From positions 62,001 to 126,000 of the forward strand of contig NZ_FQVO01000008.1 of assembly GCF_900129385.1 (NCBI RefSeq): a stretch of 64,000 bases of DNA, written 5' to 3'. The position numbers and the translations under genes are program-made. Positions 1-8,148 of this stretch are shown here, piece after piece (positions within the stretch are counted from its first letter, which is position 1; each line of letters opens with the position of its first letter). The notes under the pieces were generated by a model that searched no databases, was not told the origin of the DNA, and saw only the letters and a list, made by a program, of their open reading frames with translations. This stretch comes from Chryseobacterium takakiae. Lineage in GTDB: Bacteria > Bacteroidota > Bacteroidia > Flavobacteriales > Weeksellaceae.

Positions 1-25
1 ATCAAAAAATAAAATGAAAAAGTAA

Positions 26-51
26 AGGCTTCGACAAGCTCAGCCTGACAC
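26..51. repeat. Short palindromic intergenic repeat (TTCGACAAGCTCAG type)
   Basis: The arms AGGCT (26-30) and AGCCT (42-46) bracket the core TTCGACAAGCTC. I recall this core as a common dispersed intergenic repeat in Bacteroidota. Only one copy is seen in this window, so its repeat status rests on recall. The rest of 1-168 shows no gene. Confidence 0.45.
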
Positions 52-168
52 CGTTAAAATTGATTATTAGTGGTTCATTAGAGCTTGTAGATTATAGCTT
101 TTAAATAAAATAGTATTAGTGATGTTGCCCTAAGCAACTTAGGGAGTCTTTAAAGATTAAAATATAAA

Positions 169-1527
169 ATGAACAACTTACAAACATATCAGAATTTTTA
201 CTTCGTGGGAATCGGAGGTATCGGCATGAGCGCTCTGGCACGGTATTTCCATGCTTCGGGCAAAAAAGTGTCTGGTTATGACAAAACCAACACCAAGCTT
301 ACCCAAGCTCTGATGAACGAAGGAATTGATATTGTTTTTAATGATCATATTGACGAAAAAATTACCTCCTTTCAAAAAGAAGATACGTTGGTAATTTATA
401 CGCCGGCGATTAAGACGTTAGGAATTCTGGATTATTTTAATAACCACCACTTTACAGTTTTAAAACGTGCAAAAGTGCTGGGATTAATTACTGAGAATAC
501 AGATTGTATTGCGGTTGCTGGAACCCACGGAAAGACAACGACTTCTACCCTGGTTTCGCATTTATGCAAAGAGGCAGATCTACCGTTTTCCTGCTTTTTA
601 GGAGGAATTTCAGAGAACTTCAGATCCAATTTTCTCTATAACGGAGCTCAATATTCCGTAGTGGAAGCGGATGAATATGACCGAAGTTTTCTTAATCTTT
701 CCCCGGATTGGGCGGTTATTACCTCAACTGATGCAGATCACCTTGATATTTATGGTGACAAAAATACCATCGAAGAAGGATTCAGGCAATTTGCGGCATT
801 GGTTCAGGATGACAAACAGCTTTTCGTAAGAAAAGGAATTGATATCAGAAGGCCACACGTTACCTACGCAGTAAATGAAACAGCAGATTATTATTCGGAT
901 AACCTGCGTATGGAGAATGATACGATCTATTTTGATTTCCATACTCCGGAAGAAACAGTGAGAGATTTTGCATGGGAAATTCCGGGAATTCATAATGTAG
1001 AAAATGCTACTGTGGCGTTGGCAATCCTTCGCAATTTGGGAGTTGGTTTTGAGACTCTTAAAAACGCAATAGCCAATTTTAAAGGGATTAAAAGAAGATA
1101 TACCAAGCACAGATATGAGACTGGTAAAATTTATATTGATGATTATGCTCACCATCCTACTGAAATTAATGCAGTGATGAGCTCGATCAGAACTTTTTAC
1201 CCCGAAAAAAAACTGCTGGTAGTTTTCCAGCCGCACCTGTTCAGCAGAACAAGAGATTTTGCAGACGGTTTTGCAGAAAGTCTTAGTAAGGCCGATGAAT
1301 TGATACTGCTTGATATTTATCCGGCAAGAGAACTTCAGGAAAATTTTGAAGGTATTACTTCAGACTGGCTCCTGGAAAAAGTGACTTTAGATAAAAAGGA
1401 AGTTTCAACACTACATGATGCTTTCAATAAGATAAAAGAAAAAGAATTTGATATCCTTCTCACCGTAGGCGCAGGGAATATCGATACGCTGTATGATCCT
1501 ATCTGTGAGTGGATGGAGGAGAATTAA
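169..1527 (+). CDS. murC: UDP-N-acetylmuramate--L-alanine ligase (Mur ligase family)
   Basis: This 452-residue cytoplasmic Mur ligase adds the first amino acid, L-alanine, to UDP-MurNAc in peptidoglycan precursor synthesis. The N-terminal UDP-binding Rossmann motif GIGGIGMS lies at about residues 14-21, the ATP P-loop AGTHGKTTT at 117-125 and ADEYDRSFLNL at about 167. The C-terminal domain has DDYAHHPTE and FQPHLFSRT. The length fits MurC; the related Mpl ligase is the main alternative, but the position ahead of ftsQ-ftsA-ftsZ favours MurC. It is probably transcribed from division-cluster genes upstream of the window, because no TAnnTTTG box lies just before the ATG. A GxxExxY element separates it from ftsQ, which is unusual for this cluster. 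Confidence 0.93.
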   Translation: MNNLQTYQNFYFVGIGGIGMSALARYFHASGKKVSGYDKTNTKLTQALMNEGIDIVFNDHIDEKITSFQKEDTLVIYTPAIKTLGILDYFNNHHFTVLKRAKVLGLITENTDCIAVAGTHGKTTTSTLVSHLCKEADLPFSCFLGGISENFRSNFLYNGAQYSVVEADEYDRSFLNLSPDWAVITSTDADHLDIYGDKNTIEEGFRQFAALVQDDKQLFVRKGIDIRRPHVTYAVNETADYYSDNLRMENDTIYFDFHTPEETVRDFAWEIPGIHNVENATVALAILRNLGVGFETLKNAIANFKGIKRRYTKHRYETGKIYIDDYAHHPTEINAVMSSIRTFYPEKKLLVVFQPHLFSRTRDFADGFAESLSKADELILLDIYPARELQENFEGITSDWLLEKVTLDKKEVSTLHDAFNKIKEKEFDILLTVGAGNIDTLYDPICEWMEEN

Positions 1528-1532
1528 TTTAA

Positions 1533-1615
1533 AAAACGCTAAGAACGTAAGAGAAATTTTTAGAAGATTCTAACTAGTTCGCAAAGGCGTTTCACTCAGC
1601 AAATGATAGCTGAAA
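1533..1615 (-). repeat. Intergenic repeat, copy A (left inverted arm around the GxxExxY gene)
   Basis: On the minus strand this copy reads TCATTTGCTGAGTGAAACGC followed by CTTTGCGAAC (1577-1606), then CTTACGTTCTTAGCGTT (about 1534-1551). It matches copy B at 2060-2150 in the opposite orientation and copy C at 8666-8744. Copies A and B form long inverted arms around the GxxExxY gene. Confidence 0.8.
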
Positions 1616-1645
1616 ATATCATTTAGGAATAGAAAAAACACACAA

Positions 1646-2023
1646 ATGACAGAAAATGAAATATCAAATATTGTTTTTGATGCAGGCATGAAAGTGCATC
1701 GAAAACTTGGAATAGGGCTCTATGAAAATGTGTACGAGCAATGCTTAATTCACGAATTGAAAAATAGTGGACTTAGCATTGAGAGTCAAAAAGATATTAG
1801 TGTCAATTATGAAGGTTTGATCATTGAGAAAGCTTTCAGAGTGGATTTGTTGATTAATAATAAAGTAATTATAGAAATAAAAGCAGTTCCGGAAATTAAT
1901 AAGTATCATTTCTTTCAACTTCTTAACTATTTAAGAATTACAGAAATGAAATTGGGAATGATTTTAAATTTCCATTCTACTTTATTTAAAGATGGAGTAA
2001 AAAGAGCAGTAAACAAATTATAA
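1646..2023 (+). CDS. GxxExxY protein (PD-(D/E)XK nuclease-like)
   Basis: This 125-residue protein is of the GxxExxY family. The defining motif GLYENVYE lies at about residues 24-31. A PD-(D/E)XK-type core follows: FRVDLLINN with its Asp at about 67, then VIIEIKA with the ExK pair at about 76-78. The family is widespread in Bacteroidota, has a predicted restriction-endonuclease-like fold and no settled function. The gene sits between murC and ftsQ, interrupting a normally contiguous division cluster, and is bracketed by inverted copies of an intergenic repeat. The gene plus repeats therefore looks like an inserted cassette. No promoter motif or ribosome-binding site is obvious; it may be read through from murC. 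Confidence 0.9.
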   Translation: MTENEISNIVFDAGMKVHRKLGIGLYENVYEQCLIHELKNSGLSIESQKDISVNYEGLIIEKAFRVDLLINNKVIIEIKAVPEINKYHFFQLLNYLRITEMKLGMILNFHSTLFKDGVKRAVNKL

Positions 2024-2059
2024 ATAAGATTATTAAAGTATAAATTAAAGAAGTAAAAT

Positions 2060-2150
2060 ATTTTTCAGTTATCATTTGCTGAGTGAAACGCCCTCGCGAA
2101 CGAAAAAATAACAGATAATTAAAAAACAAAACCTTACGATCATAGCGTTA
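2060..2150 (+). repeat. Intergenic repeat, copy B (right inverted arm around the GxxExxY gene)
   Basis: The core at 2072-2101 reads TCATTTGCTGAGTGAAACGC then CCTCGCGAAC, followed by CTTACGATCATAGCGTT at about 2132-2148. It is preceded by ATTTTTCAG, which copy A also has in near-identical form. Its orientation is opposite to copy A, so an RNA spanning both could pair over tens of bases with the GxxExxY frame in the loop. Confidence 0.8.
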
Positions 2151-2164
2151 AAAATTTAACCAGT

Positions 2165-3124
2165 ATGAAAAATAAATACAGAATATTAAAAATTGCCGTC
2201 ACAGTAATCATTCTCGGATTTCTGCTGAGCTTCTCTTTGAAGAAATTCAGTGGACAGAAGATTACGGACAATAAAATTTCTGTAAAAATGAGTGAGAAAA
2301 CACCGGTTTATTTTATTGATGAAAAAGATATCCGGGAAATTGTAAAAAAAGAAAACCCATCCGGAAAGGTCGGAGAACTGAATATACCGGCGCTGGAAAA
2401 GAAAATTAATGCGCTTCCTGCAGTAGATAGTGCCAATGTATACCTTAATCTGAATGGAAAACTTAATCTGGACATCAAGCAGAGGGTTCCTGTTTTCAGG
2501 CTTAATAAAAATGGACGTGATTTCTATGTTGACGAAAAAGGAATAGAATTTCCCATCTCTAAAACATACTCTCATCCGTGCATGCTGGTAACGGGAGATG
2601 TTCAGAAGGACGAATATAAAAAATTAGCGGAGTTGGTGGAAAAGATCGATAAAGATGATTTCAGTAAGAAATATTTTATCGGCATTTCAAAAGATAATGG
2701 CGACTACAATTTGCTCACCAGCGAAGGAAATTATAAAGTGGAAATAGGAGATCTGGACAATATCGAGTTTAAAGTGAAAGGCTTTAAAACCTTTGTAGAA
2801 AAATTCCTGGTCTATCAGGATCCGGAAAAATACAGAATGGTCTCCGTGAAATATCAGAATCAGATTGTCACCACATTAAATCCCAATTTTAAAGAAAATG
2901 ACAGTATTCTGAATGTAAGAAATAAAGAACTGGCAAAAGCTTCATTAGTTCCGGTAAAGAAAACCGATGATAAGCCAAAGCCAACTGAGATAAAAAAGAC
3001 TAACAAACCAACCTCCTCTTCATTAAAACCAAAAACAGTAACCAAGCCAAGAGAAATAAAAAAAACAGAGAAGAAATCTACGGCAGCAAAGCCGAAAACA
3101 AAGGCGAAAATTAAAATAGAATAA
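2165..3124 (+). CDS. ftsQ: Cell division protein FtsQ/DivIB
   Basis: This 319-residue bitopic inner-membrane divisome protein has a short cytoplasmic head, one membrane segment at about residues 9-25 (AVTVIILGFLLSFSL), a POTRA-like region at about 38-110 (KTPVYFIDEKDI, RVPVFRLN) and an FtsQ/DivIB beta domain after that. The last 60 residues are a Lys/Thr/Pro-rich tail, probably disordered. Sequence similarity across FtsQ proteins is low, so the call rests on the topology and on the place directly before ftsA (21-base gap) and ftsZ. It would link the early and late division complexes. Confidence 0.85.
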   Translation: MKNKYRILKIAVTVIILGFLLSFSLKKFSGQKITDNKISVKMSEKTPVYFIDEKDIREIVKKENPSGKVGELNIPALEKKINALPAVDSANVYLNLNGKLNLDIKQRVPVFRLNKNGRDFYVDEKGIEFPISKTYSHPCMLVTGDVQKDEYKKLAELVEKIDKDDFSKKYFIGISKDNGDYNLLTSEGNYKVEIGDLDNIEFKVKGFKTFVEKFLVYQDPEKYRMVSVKYQNQIVTTLNPNFKENDSILNVRNKELAKASLVPVKKTDDKPKPTEIKKTNKPTSSSLKPKTVTKPREIKKTEKKSTAAKPKTKAKIKIE

Positions 3125-3145
3125 AAAATCAAATCGATATAAACA

Positions 3146-4534
3146 ATGGAAAATCAAGAGTATTCAGTAGGTCTGGACATCGGGACGACAAAAATTGTCG
3201 CGATTGTCGGAAGGAGGAATGCACACGGGAAAATAGAAGTTCTCGGTGTAGGGAAGGCTAAGAGTCTTGGTGTTCACAAAGGTATTGTGAATAATATTTC
3301 GCAGACCATTAATTCAATCAAGGCTGCTGTGTCTGAAGCACAGTCCAGCGCAGGAGTTCCTATCCGTAAAGTTACGGTGGGAATTGCAGGAAAACACATC
3401 CGTTCTCTGCAGCACTCCGATTATATTATGCGTGAACATCCAGACAAATTCATCACAGATGATGACATTGAAGCATTAAAAGATCAGGTCAAGAAGCTGG
3501 TCATGCTTCCGGGTGAAGAAATTATCCATGTACTTCCTCAGGAATATAAAGTAGACTCCGAAGGAGAAATCCAGGAACCCATCGGGATGCACGGAAAACG
3601 TCTGGAAGCCAATTTCCATGTTGTGGTAGGACAAATGGGAAGCATCCGAAACATTGCAAGATGCGTACGTGAAGCAGGTCTTGAAATGGAAGCGCTTACC
3701 CTCGAACCTCTAGCATCTTCAGAAGCTGTTTTAACGAAAGAAGAAAAAGAAGCCGGAGTCGCTATCGTAGATATCGGTGGCGGAACAACGGATATCGCTA
3801 TTTTTAAAGATAATATTATTCGTCACACCTGTGTAATTCCTTACGGTGGCGGTATCATTACGGAAGATATTAAAGAAGGCTGTTCCATCATAGAAAAACA
3901 TGCAGAACAGCTGAAAGTAAAATTCGGATCAGCAGTTCCGGAACTCGAAAAAGACAGCACGTATGTAACCATTCCGGGACTTCACGGAAGGCCGGATAAA
4001 GAGATTTCGCTTAAAACTTTAGCCCAGATCATCAATGCAAGAGTAGAAGAGATTCTGGAAATGGTCAATACGGAATTAAAAGCGTACGGTGCATTCGAAC
4101 AAAAGAAAAAGCTTATTGCCGGAATCGTACTTACAGGAGGCGGATCCAATCTTAAGCACCTTCGTCAGCTGGCCAATTATACCACCGGGTTCGACAGCAG
4201 AATCGGTTTTGCCAATGAATACATCGCAAACGATAAAAATCAGTATCTTAAAGGACCTGAATTTGCTACTTCCATTGGTTTATTAATGGAAAGTTTAAAA
4301 ATCAGGGATAAAAAACAGAATGCTGAACTTCAGGAGCCCGTTCAGGAACCTGTAGAAACAAAAGCTGAAACCACAGTACCTGTAGCTGAAACCATTCAGG
4401 AGAATGTACAGCAGGCAGAAGCCGTGCAGCCAGAGCATAACGTGAGCGAGCAGCAGTCTAAAAAAGCAGCAAAACTGACTTTCGGGCAGTCGCTCATGGA
4501 AAAAGTAAAAAAATTCTTTGAGGAAGTAGAATAA
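3146..4534 (+). CDS. ftsA: Cell division protein FtsA
   Basis: FtsA is the actin-like membrane tether of the FtsZ ring. The 462-residue protein starts with the phosphate-1 motif LDIGTTKIVAIVG (about residues 9-21), has the phosphate-2 motif VDIGGGTTDIAIF (about 209-221) and the adenosine motif GIVLTGGGSNL near 325-335. The 1C subdomain lies between. The end is a Glu/Gln/Val-rich linker followed by an amphipathic helix, LMEKVKKFFEEVE, that would bind the inner membrane. It lies between ftsQ and ftsZ, as usual. Confidence 0.96.
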   Translation: MENQEYSVGLDIGTTKIVAIVGRRNAHGKIEVLGVGKAKSLGVHKGIVNNISQTINSIKAAVSEAQSSAGVPIRKVTVGIAGKHIRSLQHSDYIMREHPDKFITDDDIEALKDQVKKLVMLPGEEIIHVLPQEYKVDSEGEIQEPIGMHGKRLEANFHVVVGQMGSIRNIARCVREAGLEMEALTLEPLASSEAVLTKEEKEAGVAIVDIGGGTTDIAIFKDNIIRHTCVIPYGGGIITEDIKEGCSIIEKHAEQLKVKFGSAVPELEKDSTYVTIPGLHGRPDKEISLKTLAQIINARVEEILEMVNTELKAYGAFEQKKKLIAGIVLTGGGSNLKHLRQLANYTTGFDSRIGFANEYIANDKNQYLKGPEFATSIGLLMESLKIRDKKQNAELQEPVQEPVETKAETTVPVAETIQENVQQAEAVQPEHNVSEQQSKKAAKLTFGQSLMEKVKKFFEEVE

Positions 4535-4626
4535 AATATAAATGATAAAATGATAAGCGATGTATGATCTTTTTCCTTATCAGTGATCATTAATCAATTA
4601 TCAATAATAATTATAAAAGTATAGTT

Positions 4627-6522
4627 ATGGAAAATATAGGGACACAGGGGTTTTCATTTGATTTGCCAAAAGGAAACTCATCAATAATAAAAGTGATTGG
4701 TGTTGGAGGCGGTGGAAACAACGCACTAAAACACATGTACGAAAAAGGAATCCACGGGGTAGATTTCGTAATCTGCAATACGGATGCCCAAACCTTGGAT
4801 AATAACCCTGTTGCCAATAAGGTGCAGCTGGGAACTACTATTACAGAAGGCCTCGGAGCCGGTGCTGATCCTGAAGTGGGAGAAAAATCGGCTATCGAAA
4901 GCATCGAAGATATCAAAGCAGCAATGGGCCAGAATACGAAAATGGTATTCATCACTGCCGGAATGGGCGGTGGTACAGGAACCGGTGCTGCTCCCGTTAT
5001 TGCCAAAGTGGCAAAAGATATGGGTATCCTTACAGTAGGAATTGTTACCGTGCCTTTCAGTTTTGAAGGAAAAAGAAGACTGGAGCAGGCGGAAAATGGT
5101 CTTGATAAATTAAGAAATAATGTAGATTCCCTGATCGTTATCAATAATGATAAATTAAGACAGCAGTTCGGAAATCTTGGTTTCAAGCAGGGGTTCTCAA
5201 AGGCCGATGAGGTATTGACCAATGCTGCTAAAGGTATGGCAGAGGTAATCACCGGATATTTTGATGTAAACATTGACTTTAGAGATGCTAAATCCGTGCT
5301 TCAAAATTCAGGGACAGCATTGATGTCTACCGGAGTGGCCTCAGGCGAAAATAAAGCAGAAGAAGCTGTTAAAAAAGCATTGGATTCCCCATTATTGAAT
5401 GATAATAAAATCACCGGAGCTAAAAACGTTCTGCTCTTGATCCGAAGCGGTGTAGAAGAGGTAACGATGGATGAGATCGGGGTAATTATGGATCATATCC
5501 AGAAAGAAGCAGGAAATACTGCAGATATTATCTTCGGGGTAGGTTCTGATGAAGAGCTTGGAGATTCTGTAAGCGTTCTTGTAATTGCTACAGGTTTTTC
5601 AAATGACAATAAAAAATTCTCCGGGCCAACAGAAAAAATTAAAATCAGCCTTAACGATAGTTTTGATACTCCAAAAGAATCTCCTTTCAAAACAAGACAG
5701 GAAAGAGAAGATGCACCCGAACAGTCTTATGATTTTGGAGGCAAAAGCCTTTTCAGACTTGATGACGAAGACAATGATGCACCGTTCTTCAGTTCATCTT
5801 CTGAAAAAAAAATGACTATTGAAGAGGAACCTCCAAGAGCAGAAATAAAATTCACTGACAGAGAGGAAGATACAATTCATACACCGGAACAAAGCTGGAA
5901 AAATGAAGAAGAAGAGTCATTCAGCCTGTTTTCTCTTGATGAGGAACCGGAAGACCCGAATGATCTTGAAATAGAATCCTTCAAATTTGATTTTGATCAG
6001 AAAAAAGAGGAACCACAAACCGGAAATTCGTCCAATAGATCCTATTCAGAAGAAAAGCCTGTTGAATTCAGCTTTTTTGTAAATGAGTCGAAAAATACGG
6101 AGCCGAAGTCGGATTTCGGGCCAAAAGCGGAATTTGTTTCTTCCAATGAAGTAAACCAGCTTACGGAAGAGCCTCTTCAGAAAGTAGAGCATTTCTTTCA
6201 GCATCTGAAAGAAGAACCTGTTGCTGAAACTCAACCTGAAGCACAGGCTCCGAAACCCGTAGAAGAAGAGTTCACGTTTGTAAACAAAACGGTAGACCAG
6301 GAAAGAGTAACGGAACGCAGAAATAAGCTAAAAGAATTCAATTCACGTTACCAGAGCTTCGACAGCTCCAGCGAGTTTGAATCGGTTCCGGCTTTCAAAA
6401 GAAAAAATATCTCTATTGAAGGCACCAATGCTTCAGACCAGAACATCAATACCTATCTGTCTGAAAACAATGGAAATATGCAGATCAGAGAAAACAGATT
6501 TTTGAATAAAGACGTAGACTAA
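4627..6522 (+). CDS. ftsZ: Cell division protein FtsZ
   Basis: FtsZ is the tubulin-like GTPase that forms the division ring. The 631-residue protein has the nucleotide-binding motif GVGGGGNNA at about 25-33 and the tubulin signature GGGTGTG at 114-120. The GTPase and C-terminal domains end near residue 330. A long acidic linker (about 330-560) follows, as in other Flavobacteriia. The conserved C-terminal peptide that binds FtsA is probably VPAFKRKN near 590, with about 40 further residues after it. It lies 92 bases behind ftsA. Confidence 0.96.
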   Translation: MENIGTQGFSFDLPKGNSSIIKVIGVGGGGNNALKHMYEKGIHGVDFVICNTDAQTLDNNPVANKVQLGTTITEGLGAGADPEVGEKSAIESIEDIKAAMGQNTKMVFITAGMGGGTGTGAAPVIAKVAKDMGILTVGIVTVPFSFEGKRRLEQAENGLDKLRNNVDSLIVINNDKLRQQFGNLGFKQGFSKADEVLTNAAKGMAEVITGYFDVNIDFRDAKSVLQNSGTALMSTGVASGENKAEEAVKKALDSPLLNDNKITGAKNVLLLIRSGVEEVTMDEIGVIMDHIQKEAGNTADIIFGVGSDEELGDSVSVLVIATGFSNDNKKFSGPTEKIKISLNDSFDTPKESPFKTRQEREDAPEQSYDFGGKSLFRLDDEDNDAPFFSSSSEKKMTIEEEPPRAEIKFTDREEDTIHTPEQSWKNEEEESFSLFSLDEEPEDPNDLEIESFKFDFDQKKEEPQTGNSSNRSYSEEKPVEFSFFVNESKNTEPKSDFGPKAEFVSSNEVNQLTEEPLQKVEHFFQHLKEEPVAETQPEAQAPKPVEEEFTFVNKTVDQERVTERRNKLKEFNSRYQSFDSSSEFESVPAFKRKNISIEGTNASDQNINTYLSENNGNMQIRENRFLNKDVD

Positions 6523-6527
6523 AAATA

Positions 6528-6619
6528 TAACAATGTAGAGATGTACCAATGTAACAATTACTGTATATGCTGCAATTAAAAAAATAATATTGGTAAACTG
6601 TTACATTGATACATTGTTA
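6528..6619. repeat. Imperfect inverted repeat between ftsZ and the YqeY-like gene
   Basis: The arms TAACAATGTA (6528-6537) and TACATTGTTA (6610-6619) are perfect complements, as are CAATGTAACA (6547-6556) and TGTTACATTG (6599-6608). The element fills the intergenic space and would fold into a long AT-rich hairpin with no U-tract. It resembles small dispersed intergenic repeats of flavobacteria. Confidence 0.6.
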
Positions 6620-6630
6620 AATTAATAAAG

Positions 6631-7077
6631 ATGAGCTTAGAAAATACCATAAACGAAGCGATAAAAACGGCGATGAGAGCAAAAGACAAAGTGGCTCTGG
6701 ATTCTCTTCGTGCCGTAAAATCTCAAATATTATTGCTTAAAACGGAAGCCAGAGGTGCAGAAGTTTCTGCAGAGCAGGAAATTGCTATTCTTCAAAGAAT
6801 GGTAAAACAGCGTAAGGATTCTTCAGAACAGTTTACTGCACAAGGAAGAAATGATCTTGCGGAAGTGGAAGAAGCCCAGATGAAAATCATTGAACAGTTT
6901 CTTCCAAAACAGCTTTCTGCCCAAGAACTGGAAGCAGAAATGAAAAACATCATTGCCGAAACGGGCGCCGAATCTATAAAAGATTTGGGAAAAGTAATGG
7001 GAGTCGCTTCAAAATCTTTAACCGGAAAATCTGACGGAAAAAGCATCTCCGAGATGGCTAAAAAGCTGCTTTCTTAG
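6631..7077 (+). CDS. GatB/YqeY domain-containing protein
   Basis: This 148-residue protein is a stand-alone YqeY, related to the tail domain of the GatB subunit of Asp/Glu-tRNA amidotransferase. It shows the family N-terminus SLENTINEAIKTAMRAKDKVALDSLRA, cited here by its first residues only, followed by a charged helical bundle and the C-terminal motif DLGKVMGVASKSLTGKSDGK (about 120-139). The family may interact with tRNA, but its cellular role is unclear. It commonly follows ftsZ in flavobacteria. A strong hairpin downstream (7190-7218) ends the cluster. Confidence 0.92.
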   Translation: MSLENTINEAIKTAMRAKDKVALDSLRAVKSQILLLKTEARGAEVSAEQEIAILQRMVKQRKDSSEQFTAQGRNDLAEVEEAQMKIIEQFLPKQLSAQELEAEMKNIIAETGAESIKDLGKVMGVASKSLTGKSDGKSISEMAKKLLS

Positions 7078-7142
7078 TTGTTGGTTGACGGGTGCTTGTT
7101 GACAGGCCTTAAAACCATCAACTGTCAACCAAAAAACCATCA
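7077..7142. repeat. Inverted repeat after the YqeY-like gene
   Basis: TTGGTTGAC (7081-7089) pairs with GTCAACCAA (7134-7142), and weaker similarity continues inward. There is no run of T after it, so it is more likely an intergenic palindrome than a terminator. Confidence 0.5.
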
Positions 7143-7189
7143 GCAATTTTTATAAGGATATTCAACCTTTGCATATCGATTTGATTAAG

Positions 7190-7226
7190 AAGCCCGGAAC
7201 CTTTCCAGTTCCGGGCTTCATTTATT
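7190..7226 (+). terminator. Rho-independent terminator of the division cluster
   Basis: The perfect 11-bp stem AAGCCCGGAAC / GTTCCGGGCTT (7190-7200, 7208-7218) has a 7-base loop and a T-rich tail. Confidence 0.85.
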
Positions 7227-7512
7227 TTTTATCCTTAGGAAAAGCTCAAATCATAAGAATTGAACAATTAATTCTGAGGGAATTGGTTAAATACTTTTTT
7301 CATGGTATTGTTTTCAGAATCTCTTCAAAGATAATTGTTTTTTAATAAATTATGTAAATAAATGGTACATTTTAATTAAATAACTTATTTCGTGCATATT
7401 ATTGTTGCTTTTCCCAAGGGAATACACGTTTAAACTTTTTCAAAACATTTATCATCAAATAAAGCCTTTGAAATTAAAATAAATATAATTGAAAATCAAT
7501 CGATTAAATAAA
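7227..7512. other. AT-rich intergenic stretch without a recognised gene
   Basis: I see no convincing reading frame, RNA gene or repeat here. The 3' end leads into the regulatory region of the NAD/ADP-ribose operon. Confidence 0.5.
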
Positions 7513-7533
7513 TTAGCGTAAAATAAACACAAA
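7513..7533. promoter_or_regulatory. Candidate upstream operator (imperfect palindrome, O2)
   Basis: TTAGCGT-N7-ACACAAA. It has the same 7-7-7 layout as the site at 7567-7587, but two arm positions do not pair. Its centre lies 54 bp upstream of that site, about five helical turns, which would suit cooperative or looped binding. The link to a regulator is inferred. Confidence 0.45.
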
Positions 7534-7539
7534 TTAATT

Positions 7540-7570
7540 TTGATGATTAACTAAGAATACATTAATTTTG
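7540..7570 (+). promoter_or_regulatory. Flavobacterial promoter of the NAD/ADP-ribose operon
   Basis: TTG at 7540-7542, a 20-base spacer, then TAATTTTG at 7563-7570. This exactly matches the Bacteroidota TTG/TAnnTTTG consensus. Transcription would start near 7577, about 12 bases before the ATG at 7589. Confidence 0.8.
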
Positions 7571-7587
7571 CGTAATAATAACGCAAT
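7567..7587. promoter_or_regulatory. Candidate operator overlapping the -7 box (O1)
   Basis: TTTGCGT-N7-ACGCAAT, with a perfect 6-bp core TTGCGT/ACGCAA. It overlaps the -7 box and the predicted start point, so a bound repressor would block the promoter. A closely similar palindrome lies at 37095-37115 in the promoter of a NrtR-type Nudix regulator. Confidence 0.6.
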
Positions 7588-7588
7588 A

Positions 7589-8148
7589 ATGAAATATACA
7601 TTAGAAAATATTGTTGAACGTAGTAAGAAAAATGAAGATCTAGAATTTCTTTTTTTCTGGGGACATACCGTTAAAGATGAAATTACAAAAGCCTGTTTCA
7701 GCCAGTGGTTTCCTGCAGAGTTTGAAGAAAACGCAATCATTTACAAAACAACACAACATTATATGATGGCTGGAAGGCAAAATTATTTAATGACCATGAA
7801 ATTTTAGAGCAAATTTTAAAAGCAGAAATACCAAACCAGGCAAAAAGCTTGGGAAGAAAAGTAAAAAAATTTGATCTGGACATCTGGAACGAACATAAAT
7901 ATGAAATCGTTAAAAAGGGAAATTTTCTGAAATTTTCACAGAATGAAGGGTTTAAAGAATTCCTGCTTTCAACAGATAACAAAATATTAGTAGAGGCGAG
8001 CCCGTACGATACCATCTGGGGAATCGGAATGCTGGAAACAGATCCTAACACCAAAAATCCGGTACAATGGAACGGTGAAAATCTGCTGGGATTTGCATTA
8101 ATGGAAGTGAGAGATGAATTAGGAATTAGTAATAAAAAAGAACAATAA
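7589..8148 (+). pseudogene. NADAR (YbiA-like) N-glycosidase, frameshifted
   Basis: The sequence encodes an almost complete NADAR-family protein of about 186 residues in two frames. The first part has FLFFWGHT, CFSQWFPAEF and the end YMMAG. After codon 7772-7774 the reading must move back one base to continue KAKLFNDHEILEQILKAEIP, LGRKVKKFDLDIW, ASPYDTIWGIGM, NPVQWNGENLLGFALM and EVRDELG, all family motifs. One A seems to be missing near 7774-7775. Without it translation stops at 7805-7807. NADAR enzymes hydrolyse N-glycosidic bonds; known members act on riboflavin-pathway intermediates or remove ADP-ribose from guanine in DNA. The ATG at 7589 is preferred over an upstream TTG at 7568, which lies in the promoter. 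The stop overlaps the next start (TAATG). It may be a real null allele or a sequencing error. Confidence 0.85.

Noticed and set aside
4538..4620. Inverted repeat between ftsA and ftsZ
   Set aside because: TGATAA/TTATCA-like words recur, but the arms pair poorly; it is not distinct from low-complexity AT-rich DNA.
7760..7860. Programmed ribosomal frameshift in the NADAR gene
   Set aside because: The shift site (GCT GGA AGG) is not a known slippery heptamer and no stable downstream structure is evident. A lost base explains it more simply.
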